12,653 nt of DNA from Candidatus Kuenenia stuttgartensis (lineage in GTDB: Bacteria; Bacteroidota; Bacteroidia; Chitinophagales; Chitinophagaceae), in contig CALQJH020000020.1 of NCBI GenBank assembly GCA_943330835.2, positions 1-12,653 of the forward strand, written 5' to 3'. Position numbers and translations under genes: made by a program. Positions within the stretch are counted from its first letter, which is position 1. The number at the start of each line of letters is the position of its first letter. Shown here one piece after another: positions 7,069 to 12,653 of this stretch. The notes under the pieces are model-generated. The model was not told the origin of the DNA, did no database searches, and saw only the letters and a program-made list of their open reading frames with translations.

Positions 7069-8895
7069 TTATTTCTTTATCACTCTTATGCTATATTTAG
7101 CATCTCCTATTACTAACTCCACCATATAAACGCCCTTTTGTAATTGAGAGATTCCTTGAAGGACCTTTAGATTATTGCCTTCAAGCAAATCGATATTTTT
7201 CGCTAATATTTTTTTGCCGTCCATCGAAATCATGCTCAGTGCAGCACTTGTTTTAACTGGACAGGTAATTGACAATTTAAAATCTGTGCTGAATGGATTT
7301 GGGAAGGCCATTAATTTTACCTGACTTTTCAAATCGTTCATTTTTATCAAAATGATTTTAGAATAACTAAGCCTTCCATCATTGTCTACTATTTTTAATC
7401 GATAATAAATTGACGACGAAGCAGTATTCCATCTATCCGTATAATTATAATACTTTGTTGTTGAACTATTATCTATAACATTTACACTCCCTATAGAATT
7501 AAAATGATATCCATCTTCACTTCTCTCTATTTCATAATGATGCACATTTAATTCAGCTGTTACCACCCAGTTGAGCTCCACATTTTTTAGACTGTTTTGA
7601 TTCGCCGTAAATGCAAGCAGATTAATGGGAAGTACTACATCTACTGTTAGGATGGTCATCGCTGTAACGCAATCCCCGTCTATATCACACAAGTTATAAT
7701 AAAAAGTATCTTCGCTTGAAAAATTCAAATTTGGCGTATACAAGTAAGTACCGTCTGCATTAAAAACAAGTGCCCCATTACTGGTTGTACTTACCAGAGA
7801 CCACACATTCCCACCATCTGGACTAGGCGTATCATTTGAAAAAACCTCCCCACTTACTGAAGTGTTTTGATTTGTTGAATTGATATTGTCGAAAGCAATA
7901 GGAAAATCATTTGTAGGAATGATATTGATAACAACGATTGCAGTTCTACAGTCTCCATTAGCATCACACAATTTATAATAAAAACTATCTACCCCATTAT
8001 AATCCGGAAGTGGAATGTATGTAAATACTCCAGTGTTTGTAAAGCCTAGAGAACCATAAAGAGTATTCCTAACCAATGACCAATTGTTACCACCATCTCC
8101 ACTAAGTGTATCGTTCAATGATACACTCCCATTTAATGATACCTCTTCATCTGTCTGAAAAATATCATTAAGTGTAACCGGTAAATCGTTTACTGACTTG
8201 ATGGTAATGAATAATTTCGCGAAGGAACAATCTCCATTCAAATCACATAATTTGTAGTAAATACTATCTCTTCCATTATAGTTTGGATTGGGAGTGTATG
8301 TATATGTACCATTAAGATTAAAGACAATAGTACCTCTTGTAGGACCGGTCACTAAAGTCCAATTATTACCTCCGTCTCCGCTTTGCGTATCATTACTATA
8401 AACCTTTCCTGATGAAGGGTTGTCTTCATTGATAGTAATAAAATCATTAACAGCAAGAGGTAAATCATTAATGGGATTAACCGTAATAATCATTATTGCA
8501 GAATCACATTTCGAATTAGGGCTGCAGATTTTATAAGTGAAAGTGTCTCTCCCATTAAAATTCAAAACCGGAGCATACCTAAATGTGCCATTGCCGTTAA
8601 AAACCAGTACGCCATGTGATGGATTATACACGACTGCCCAAGTGTTGATGCCATCGACACTTGGGATATCATTAGTAGAAACAGTACCATTTAGCGGGCT
8701 GTCTTCATTCGTTGTAGCAGAATCGTCTTGTGCTATTGGTACTACAACACAATTCACAGAAACGGTAATCACTGTAAGTGGTACCCTTGTAATCACAAAA
8801 TCATTTGGATTCAATGCCTTGCCATTAAAAGAAAGAAGAAAAAGAATTGCAATTAGAAGATTTTTTGCAAGAGAGCTCGAGATAATTCTAGACAT
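7069..8895 (-). CDS. Secreted tandem-repeat (cadherin/Ig-like, tandem-95 type) protein with T9SS C-terminal sorting domain
   Basis: A cell-surface or secreted protein of 608 residues. A signal peptide (1-27, likely cleavage after GKA) is followed by four repeats of the cadherin-like/Big_9 type at about 53-143, 144-236, 237-330 and 331-420. Each has the pattern NDxxxxDGxNxW...NxxGTxxYxPxxxxxxxDxFxY. Each repeat ends in a Cys-x5-Cys loop (C124/C130, C217/C223, C310/C316, C403/C409), and the last three loops read like DxxGDC calcium loops. A fibronectin-like module with HHYEIERSEDGYHFNSIG spans about 422-520. The last ~80 residues (AFPNPFSTDF to GVYMVELVIGDAKYSIRVIKK) match the type A T9SS sorting domain, which is cleaved during export. 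It is probably an adhesin or structural surface protein; no enzyme motif is seen. It is a standalone gene, convergent with the SprT-like gene. Confidence 0.88.
   Translation of the reverse strand: MSRIISSSLAKNLLIAILFLLSFNGKALNPNDFVITRVPLTVITVSVNCVVVPIAQDDSATTNEDSPLNGTVSTNDIPSVDGINTWAVVYNPSHGVLVFNGNGTFRYAPVLNFNGRDTFTYKICSPNSKCDSAIMIITVNPINDLPLAVNDFITINEDNPSSGKVYSNDTQSGDGGNNWTLVTGPTRGTIVFNLNGTYTYTPNPNYNGRDSIYYKLCDLNGDCSFAKLFITIKSVNDLPVTLNDIFQTDEEVSLNGSVSLNDTLSGDGGNNWSLVRNTLYGSLGFTNTGVFTYIPLPDYNGVDSFYYKLCDANGDCRTAIVVINIIPTNDFPIAFDNINSTNQNTSVSGEVFSNDTPSPDGGNVWSLVSTTSNGALVFNADGTYLYTPNLNFSSEDTFYYNLCDIDGDCVTAMTILTVDVVLPINLLAFTANQNSLKNVELNWVVTAELNVHHYEIERSEDGYHFNSIGSVNVIDNSSTTKYYNYTDRWNTASSSIYYRLKIVDNDGRLSYSKIILIKMNDLKSQVKLMAFPNPFSTDFKLSITCPVKTSAALSMISMDGKKILAKNIDLLEGNNLKVLQGISQLQKGVYMVELVIGDAKYSIRVIKK
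7636..8739 (-). repeat. Four tandem 93-codon repeats within the T9SS cargo gene
   Basis: Equivalent cysteines fall at residues 124, 217, 310 and 403, a spacing of exactly 93 residues (279 bases) each time. The second cysteines (130, 223, 316, 409) repeat the same spacing. The DNA copies are diverged but clearly related, so the repeats are old. They have kept their length with no net insertions or deletions. Confidence 0.88.
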
Positions 8896-9118
8896 GGGAT
8901 AATTTGGTTGTACAAGGGGGGCAAATTACCTACAGCATACTTATTCCCTATAATAATGTTATCAACTTGTTGAAAAAAATGTTAATAACTTTTCGAAGCC
9001 GCCCAAATTTTGACAATTCGGAGAGGATTTGATCAGGCGTTTTTTCAAGTTTATGTGATTGGAAGAACACTATTTCATTTTACAGTAACTACTTTTTTCC
9101 ACTACCCATCTGGGGGGG

Positions 9119-9577
9119 CTAAACAACCACTCCTTTCACCTTAATTGTTGTAATTAACTTAATTGTTGATTTTATGGAATTGGAAATCAAACATGCTGCT
9201 TCCGATTTTTGTAAGATTCTTTCAGCCCTTTCCATATCCTTTTCATCAGTAATTGTAATGGATGGTTCTAAGATCACTTCACTCATCATAAATTTCCCAT
9301 CAACCTGTTCCAGCTTCCCACTTGATTTACAAGTAAAACTGGTGAAGGATAGTTTTGAATGTTCTGCAATGGACAAAAAAGTAGTCATAAAACAACTACT
9401 CACTGCTGCTGTAAATAAATGTTCAGGAGACCAAAAATCGGGAATCCCTTTGGGGAATTGTGGTGGTGTAACGACTTCGATTTGATTACTTTTTTGTGGA
9501 TTAAAATCGGGAGAATGCATCACACCCTTTCTGTCTTCAATCCAATTAACATCTACGCTATAATAATGTGGTTCCAT
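9119..9577 (-). CDS. OsmC/Ohr-family protein (thiol peroxidase-like)
   Basis: A cytoplasmic protein of 152 residues. The OsmC fold is indicated by SPEHLFTAAVSSCFMTTFLS (residues 50-69) with the first redox cysteine Cys62, and by the second cysteine Cys129 in SEAACLISNSI on the next helix. This two-Cys pair reduces organic hydroperoxides in Ohr/OsmC proteins. An extra Cys83 lies between them. The protein is closer to the broad OsmC group than to true Ohr, since the second motif is ACLISNS and not the Ohr-type CPYS. It is the second gene after the DUF2892 gene (15 bases between them) and faces away from the sulfur-handling genes. The context suggests a role against peroxides or reactive sulfur species. 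The exact substrate cannot be read from the sequence. Confidence 0.88.
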   Translation of the reverse strand: MEPHYYSVDVNWIEDRKGVMHSPDFNPQKSNQIEVVTPPQFPKGIPDFWSPEHLFTAAVSSCFMTTFLSIAEHSKLSFTSFTCKSSGKLEQVDGKFMMSEVILEPSITITDEKDMERAERILQKSEAACLISNSIKSTIKLITTIKVKGVVV

Positions 9578-9592
9578 ATCTCTACATTTAAT

Positions 9593-9802
9593 TTATTTTT
9601 TATTTTTTTTAATAGTTGAAATCCCAAAAGGCCAATACAATGGACAGAAACTTATAAAACTGGTAAGCAGTAATACAAAGGCAAATATCAACAATACAAT
9701 TGACAACGCACCGGAAATAATAGTAGTAAAAAATAAAACTGCAATTACTATGGCAAGAATTATTCTTACCAACTTATCTGTTGTTCCTATATTCTTTTTC
9801 AT
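9593..9802 (-). CDS. DUF2892 (YgaP-like transmembrane) protein
   Basis: An inner-membrane protein of 69 residues. It starts with MKKNIGTTDKLVRIILAI, has two adjacent helices (about 12-27 and 31-50), then FCPLYWPFGIST with the conserved Cys53, and a basic tail. This is the DUF2892 pattern, which in E. coli YgaP is fused to a rhodanese domain; here it is free-standing. Members are often found beside rhodanese and persulfide-handling genes, which fits this neighbourhood. It is the first gene of a two-gene minus-strand operon with the OsmC-family gene. The function of the stand-alone domain is not established. Confidence 0.82.
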   Translation of the reverse strand: MKKNIGTTDKLVRIILAIVIAVLFFTTIISGALSIVLLIFAFVLLLTSFISFCPLYWPFGISTIKKNKK

Positions 9803-9869
9803 TTGGTTTATTTTTAAGTAAATTAATAATAACTAATACACGAAGGTCTGTAAAATAGCAGATGTCGTT

Positions 9870-9933
9870 ATGATACTTTTGTTACAAATCATCACTATGT
9901 AACCTTTATTACCATTAAAAAAATAAGTATCAT
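9870..9933. promoter_or_regulatory. Nested inverted repeats in the divergent control region (candidate operator)
   Basis: The outer arms are ATGATACTT (9870-9878) and AAGTATCAT (9925-9933), a perfect 9-base pair. Inside them lies GTTACA (9881-9886) with TGTAAC (9898-9903), a 6-base dyad separated by 11 bases, which fits a dimeric regulator site. They lie in the 269-base gap between the DUF2892/OsmC operon and the methyltransferase gene, nearer the former. Which regulator binds is not known; a CRP/FNR-type protein is one possibility. Confidence 0.4.
9874..9881 (+). promoter_or_regulatory. Possible -7 box TACTTTTG toward the methyltransferase gene
   Basis: It is an exact match to TAnnTTTG, overlapping the left arms of the nested inverted repeats. 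A regulator bound there could block or modulate initiation. The -33 element is unclear. A transcript would have a leader of roughly 185 bases. Confidence 0.25.
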
Positions 9934-9952
9934 GCACTTTTGTATCCTAAAT

Positions 9953-9960
9953 TATTTTTG
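9953..9960 (+). promoter_or_regulatory. Possible -7 box TATTTTTG toward the methyltransferase gene
   Basis: It is a second exact TAnnTTTG match in the same gap, leaving a leader of about 105 bases before the ATG at 10072. A near match (TATACTTG) follows at 9983-9990. No strong -33 is seen, so this is a weak call in very AT-rich sequence. Confidence 0.25.
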
Positions 9961-10071
9961 CAATGCAAATAGACAAAATTTTTATACTTGCTGTACCAAT
10001 AAACAGATTAGCAAAAGTCAATACAAGAAGTAGCACACTTTTTTAAAATCTTAATCAAATAAATTTACACT

Positions 10072-10701
10072 ATGGAAAAAATTCAAACTGAAAAATGCTG
10101 TACCATCAGCTGTGATTCATCATTAGGAGAAGCCTATTGGAATAATCAATACATTGGCAATTCCACTGGATGGGATTTGGGTGAAGTTTCACCGCCAATA
10201 AAAGAATATATCGACCAGTTAACCAATAAGAATCTTCGGATATTGATTCCAGGCTGCGGGAACACTTACGAAGCAGAATACCTTTTAGCACATCAATTTA
10301 CAAACATTACAGTTATTGATATCGCTCCAGCATTGGTCGAAAAATTAAAAAAGAAATACACTTCCAATTCTTGCATTAAAATTCTTCTCGGTGATTTTTT
10401 TGAACATGAAGGAGAATATGACTTAATCATCGAACAGACATTTTTTTGCGCCATAAGCCCCACACTTCGAGAAAAATATGTTACTAAAATGAAGTCGCTA
10501 TTAGCGCCTAATGGTAAATTAACCGGAGTTTTATTTGATAGAGTATTTGAACATGAAGGTCCTCCATTTGGCGGTCGTAAAGCTCAGTATGTTTCATTAT
10601 TTGAAAAACACTTCAATTTAAAACACTTTGAAAAATGTTACAACTCTTTTCATAAAAGAAAAGAAACTGAATTATTTATATCACTAGTAAAAAAGGTATG
10701 A
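10072..10701 (+). CDS. TPMT-family SAM-dependent S-methyltransferase
   Basis: A cytoplasmic enzyme of 209 residues. The family signature runs in order: AYWNNQY (21-27), STGWDLGEVSPP (31-42), SAM motif I ILIPGCGNTYEAEYL (57-71), the acidic VIDIA (81-85, Asp83), GDFF (107-110), the TPMT-typical EQTFFCAISP (121-130), and GPPFGG (163-168). The family methylates thiols, hydrosulfide, selenium or tellurium compounds, or halides; the specific substrate cannot be read here. A short N-terminal extension contains a cysteine cluster, CC at 9-10 and Cys14. There is no alternative in-frame ATG before the core, so the extension is probably real. The gene is 88 bases upstream of the persulfide dioxygenase fusion on the same strand, which makes a sulfur substrate the most economical guess. 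Confidence 0.85.
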   Translation: MEKIQTEKCCTISCDSSLGEAYWNNQYIGNSTGWDLGEVSPPIKEYIDQLTNKNLRILIPGCGNTYEAEYLLAHQFTNITVIDIAPALVEKLKKKYTSNSCIKILLGDFFEHEGEYDLIIEQTFFCAISPTLREKYVTKMKSLLAPNGKLTGVLFDRVFEHEGPPFGGRKAQYVSLFEKHFNLKHFEKCYNSFHKRKETELFISLVKKV

Positions 10702-10755
10702 CATGTAGCAATGTTGAATGCAACAAAAGTTACTTTAAAACAATATCGGCCTATC

Positions 10756-10763
10756 TAAATTTG
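10756..10763 (+). promoter_or_regulatory. Likely -7 box TAAATTTG for the persulfide dioxygenase gene
   Basis: It is an exact TAnnTTTG match placed so that transcription would start about 20 bases before the ATG at 10790, an ordinary leader length. The -33 element is not clear. A small dyad, TGTTG-AATG-CAACA (10712-10725), sits between the end of the methyltransferase gene and this box. The dioxygenase gene may therefore have its own promoter as well as read-through. Confidence 0.4.
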
Positions 10764-10789
10764 CCTTTACAAAAAACCAATAGGAAATC

Positions 10790-12205
10790 ATGAAAATCGA
10801 ACAAATCTATACTGGATGCTTAGCTCAAGGGGCTTACTATATCACATCAAATGGAGAAGCTGCAATTGTTGATCCACTCAGAGAAACTGCTCCATATTTA
10901 GACAGACTAAAAAAAGACGGAGTGATATTGAAATACATATTTGAAACACATTTTCATGCGGATTTCGTGAGTGGCCATCTTGATTTAAGTAAAAAAACGG
11001 GCGCCTCTATTATTTATGGACCAACGGCTAATCCAGCATTCGACAGTATTGTTGCAACAGATGGACAAGAATTTAAATTGGGCAACATTACCATTAAAGT
11101 CTTACATACACCAGGGCACACTTTGGAGAGCAGCACTTTTCTACTAAAGGACGAAACAGGAAAAGACCATTGCATTTTTAGCGGAGACACCCTTTTTTTA
11201 GGAGATGTAGGACGCCCTGATCTTGCTCAAAAAGCTGCACAAATGACTCAGGAAGAATTGGCAGGAATGCTTTATGAAAGTTTAATGAATAAAATAATGC
11301 CTCTTGCTGATGATGTAATTGTTTATCCAGCTCATGGTGTGGGAAGTGCTTGCGGAAAAAATATGATGAAAGAAACCGTTGACAATTTAGGCAACCAAAA
11401 ACAAGTAAACTACGCATTAAATCAACCTGACAAGAAATCGTTTGTAAAAGCAGTTACAGATGGGCTACTCCCGCCACCTGCATATTTCGGATTAAATGTT
11501 GCAATGAATAAAAAAGGATACATGAGCTTTGATACGGTTTTAAATAATGGCATGAGATCATTAACAGCAGATGAGTTGGAAGTTGCTGCCGAAAATACAG
11601 GCGCCCTAATTTTAGACACTCGTTCAAATACAGACTTTTACAAAGGATTTATTCCTCAATCAGTGAATATTGGATTAGACGGCGATTTCGCTCCTTGGGT
11701 CGGCACTTTAATTATTGATGTAAAACAGCCTATTCTGATAATTGCTGATCTAGGAAAGGAAGAAGAAACGGTAACCAGATTAAGTCGTGTAGGCTTTGAT
11801 CATATTTTGGGTCATTTAAAAGGAGGAATTAAAGCTTGGTTAGATTCAGGGAAAAAAGCAGATGTAGTAAATAGAATCACCCCTGAACAATTTGCTGCCA
11901 ACCTTCAGATTGGAGCAGATAAAGTTGTTGACATTCGAAAAGCATCTGAATATGCAGCAGAACATATTGAAGATGCTTTCAACAAACCTTTGGCCAATAT
12001 TAACGACTGGATAAAAGATATTAATCCTGTAGAACATTTTTATATTCATTGTGAGGGCGGATATCGAAGCATGATAGCTTCCAGTATTTTACAGGCACGA
12101 GGCTATAGAAATTTTACAGAAGTTGCCGGAGGATTTAAAGCGATCAGTGAAACGGATGTTCCAAGAACTGATTTTATTTGTCAAAGCAAAATGCTACCTG
12201 CATAA
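10790..12205 (+). CDS. CstB-like persulfide dioxygenase fused to two rhodanese domains (one inactive)
   Basis: The protein has 471 residues in three domains. The metallo-beta-lactamase/ETHE1-like domain (about 1-235) carries THFHADFVSGH (53-63), HTPGHT (106-111), SGDTLFLGDVGRPDL (131-145) and YPAHG (179-183). By comparison with ETHE1 the mononuclear iron ligands would be His54, His110 and Asp133. This domain oxidises glutathione or other low-molecular-weight persulfides to sulfite. The first rhodanese domain (about 258-352) lacks the catalytic Cys: its active loop reads ADLGKEEE. The second (about 364-458) has an intact CEGGYR loop with Cys421. The same architecture (dioxygenase, dead rhodanese, live rhodanese) is known from Staphylococcus CstB, which makes thiosulfate. 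Phe59 replaces the second His of the classical HxHxDH motif. It is probably cytoplasmic and is followed by two small membrane proteins. Confidence 0.9.
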   Translation: MKIEQIYTGCLAQGAYYITSNGEAAIVDPLRETAPYLDRLKKDGVILKYIFETHFHADFVSGHLDLSKKTGASIIYGPTANPAFDSIVATDGQEFKLGNITIKVLHTPGHTLESSTFLLKDETGKDHCIFSGDTLFLGDVGRPDLAQKAAQMTQEELAGMLYESLMNKIMPLADDVIVYPAHGVGSACGKNMMKETVDNLGNQKQVNYALNQPDKKSFVKAVTDGLLPPPAYFGLNVAMNKKGYMSFDTVLNNGMRSLTADELEVAAENTGALILDTRSNTDFYKGFIPQSVNIGLDGDFAPWVGTLIIDVKQPILIIADLGKEEETVTRLSRVGFDHILGHLKGGIKAWLDSGKKADVVNRITPEQFAANLQIGADKVVDIRKASEYAAEHIEDAFNKPLANINDWIKDINPVEHFYIHCEGGYRSMIASSILQARGYRNFTEVAGGFKAISETDVPRTDFICQSKMLPA

Positions 12206-12250
12206 AAAATAGATTATTATTTTATAAACACAAAAATCAAAATAATAAAA

Positions 12251-12484
12251 ATGAACACTATATTGAAAAACTGGACCTTTTTTAGATTCCTAAGATTGGC
12301 ATTAGGATTAATGATTCTCCTTCAAGCAATTGCTTCAAAGGATGTATTCATGGGTATTGCAGGAGCTATATTTTCAACAATGGCTTTATTTAATGCAGGA
12401 TGTTGTGGTACTAATAATTGTTCTTCTCCTAAACCGAAATCCAATGACAGCTCAAAAGAAATTACTTATGAAGAAGTGGATTAA
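12251..12484 (+). CDS. Small Cys-containing membrane protein, DUF2892-like
   Basis: The protein has 77 residues. An amphipathic start (NWTFFRFLRLALG) is followed by two hydrophobic helices (about 15-28 and 32-49), then GCCGTNNC with Cys51, Cys52 and Cys57, and an acidic hydrophilic tail ending in ITYEEVD. It resembles small DUF2892-type proteins found beside rhodanese and persulfide dioxygenase genes in Bacteroidota. The cysteines at the membrane edge could carry sulfane sulfur or bind metal, but that is inference. It lies 45 bases after the CstB-like gene, and its 3' end overlaps the next gene by 17 bases, so it is probably in the same operon. Confidence 0.75.
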   Translation: MNTILKNWTFFRFLRLALGLMILLQAIASKDVFMGIAGAIFSTMALFNAGCCGTNNCSSPKPKSNDSSKEITYEEVD

Positions 12485-12653
12485 TCAAAACAAATTGACC
12501 TTATCAGGCATACTATTGGGCGCCACTCTCGGCTTTTTATACTGGAATTTTGTTGGCTGCGCTAATGGCAAATGTGTAATCAAATCAAATCCATACTACA
12601 TGACTTTGTATGGCGGATTAATGGGAGGACTCCTGCTTAATATTTTTAAAAAA
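12468..12653 (+). CDS. DUF6132-like small membrane protein, 3' end cut by window edge
   Basis: The frame is open from the ATG at 12468 through 62 codons to the window edge, with no stop reached. The start lies inside the last codons of the previous gene (17-base overlap), which suggests coupled translation. Residues 10-29 form one helix, followed by VGCANGKCVIKSNPYY (29-44) with Cys31 and Cys36, then a glycine-rich helix YGGLMGGLLLNIF (48-60). The GC-x4-C followed by I-x-S-N-P and YG-x3-GG fits the DUF6132 pattern as I recall it. Such genes often accompany thiosulfate/sulfite transporters and rhodaneses. The protein probably ends only a few residues beyond the window. Its function is unknown. 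Confidence 0.75.
   Translation, partial: MKKWINQNKLTLSGILLGATLGFLYWNFVGCANGKCVIKSNPYYMTLYGGLMGGLLLNIFKK

Noticed and set aside
8537..8902. 121-residue plus-strand ORF
   Set aside because: Antisense to the signal peptide and first repeat of the T9SS cargo protein. The opposite strand carries recognisable repeats, so this frame is incidental.
9083..9121. C/G run (seven G) with CCC-ATCT-GGG just after the OsmC-family gene
   Set aside because: The stem is only three bases and no T-tract follows on the minus strand.
9174..9619. Plus-strand ORFs of 103 and 66 residues
   Set aside because: Antisense to the OsmC-family gene, whose two redox cysteines are in frame on the minus strand.
10106..10291. 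61-residue minus-strand ORF
   Set aside because: Antisense to the methyltransferase gene with no recognisable motif.
10711..10758. 15-codon ORF in the gap before the persulfide dioxygenase gene
   Set aside because: It ends exactly in the candidate -7 box, has no clear ribosome binding site, and is expected by chance at this length.
11178..12049. Minus-strand ORFs of 65-79 residues
   Set aside because: Antisense to the CstB-like gene, with odd composition and no motifs.

Overview
The window is AT-rich DNA from a Bacteroidota bacterium, most likely of the Chitinophagales/Chitinophagaceae type. The supporting features are a PorW/SprE-like protein of the type IX secretion system (T9SS), a secreted protein ending in a T9SS sorting domain, Bacteroidota-style -7 promoter matches (TAnnTTTG) and weak ribosome binding sites. 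The taxonomic placement is inferred from protein families, not from a marker gene. No tRNA, rRNA, CRISPR array, insertion sequence or phage gene is visible, and no gap between genes exceeds 300 bases.

Left part (1-5070, minus strand): a class A penicillin-binding protein whose C-terminus runs off the window, preceded by a 995-residue PorW/SprE-like TPR protein. Both have copies of a GTCA-N4-TTATAGC-like motif upstream. Middle (5357-6999, plus strand): a compact four-gene unit. It holds a 132-residue membrane protein that looks like the N-terminal part of an M23 peptidase without its catalytic domain, AtpZ, a four-helix ATP-synthase-I-like protein, and an SprT-like metalloprotease-fold protein overlapping it by 8 bases. 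No atpB follows. A convergent minus-strand gene (7069-8895) encodes a secreted protein with four exactly 93-residue cadherin/Ig-like repeats, a fibronectin-like module and a T9SS sorting signal.

Right part (9119-12653): a probable reactive-sulfur and redox island. On the minus strand a DUF2892 membrane protein and an OsmC-family protein form one operon. Divergent from it are a TPMT-family S-methyltransferase, a CstB-like persulfide dioxygenase fused to one inactive and one active rhodanese domain, a second small Cys-bearing membrane protein, and the start of a DUF6132 protein that runs off the window. The divergent control region carries nested inverted repeats and promoter-like boxes. The likely job is to oxidise, transfer and perhaps methylate sulfide or persulfide. 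The methyltransferase and the Cys-bearing small membrane proteins are the least understood parts.
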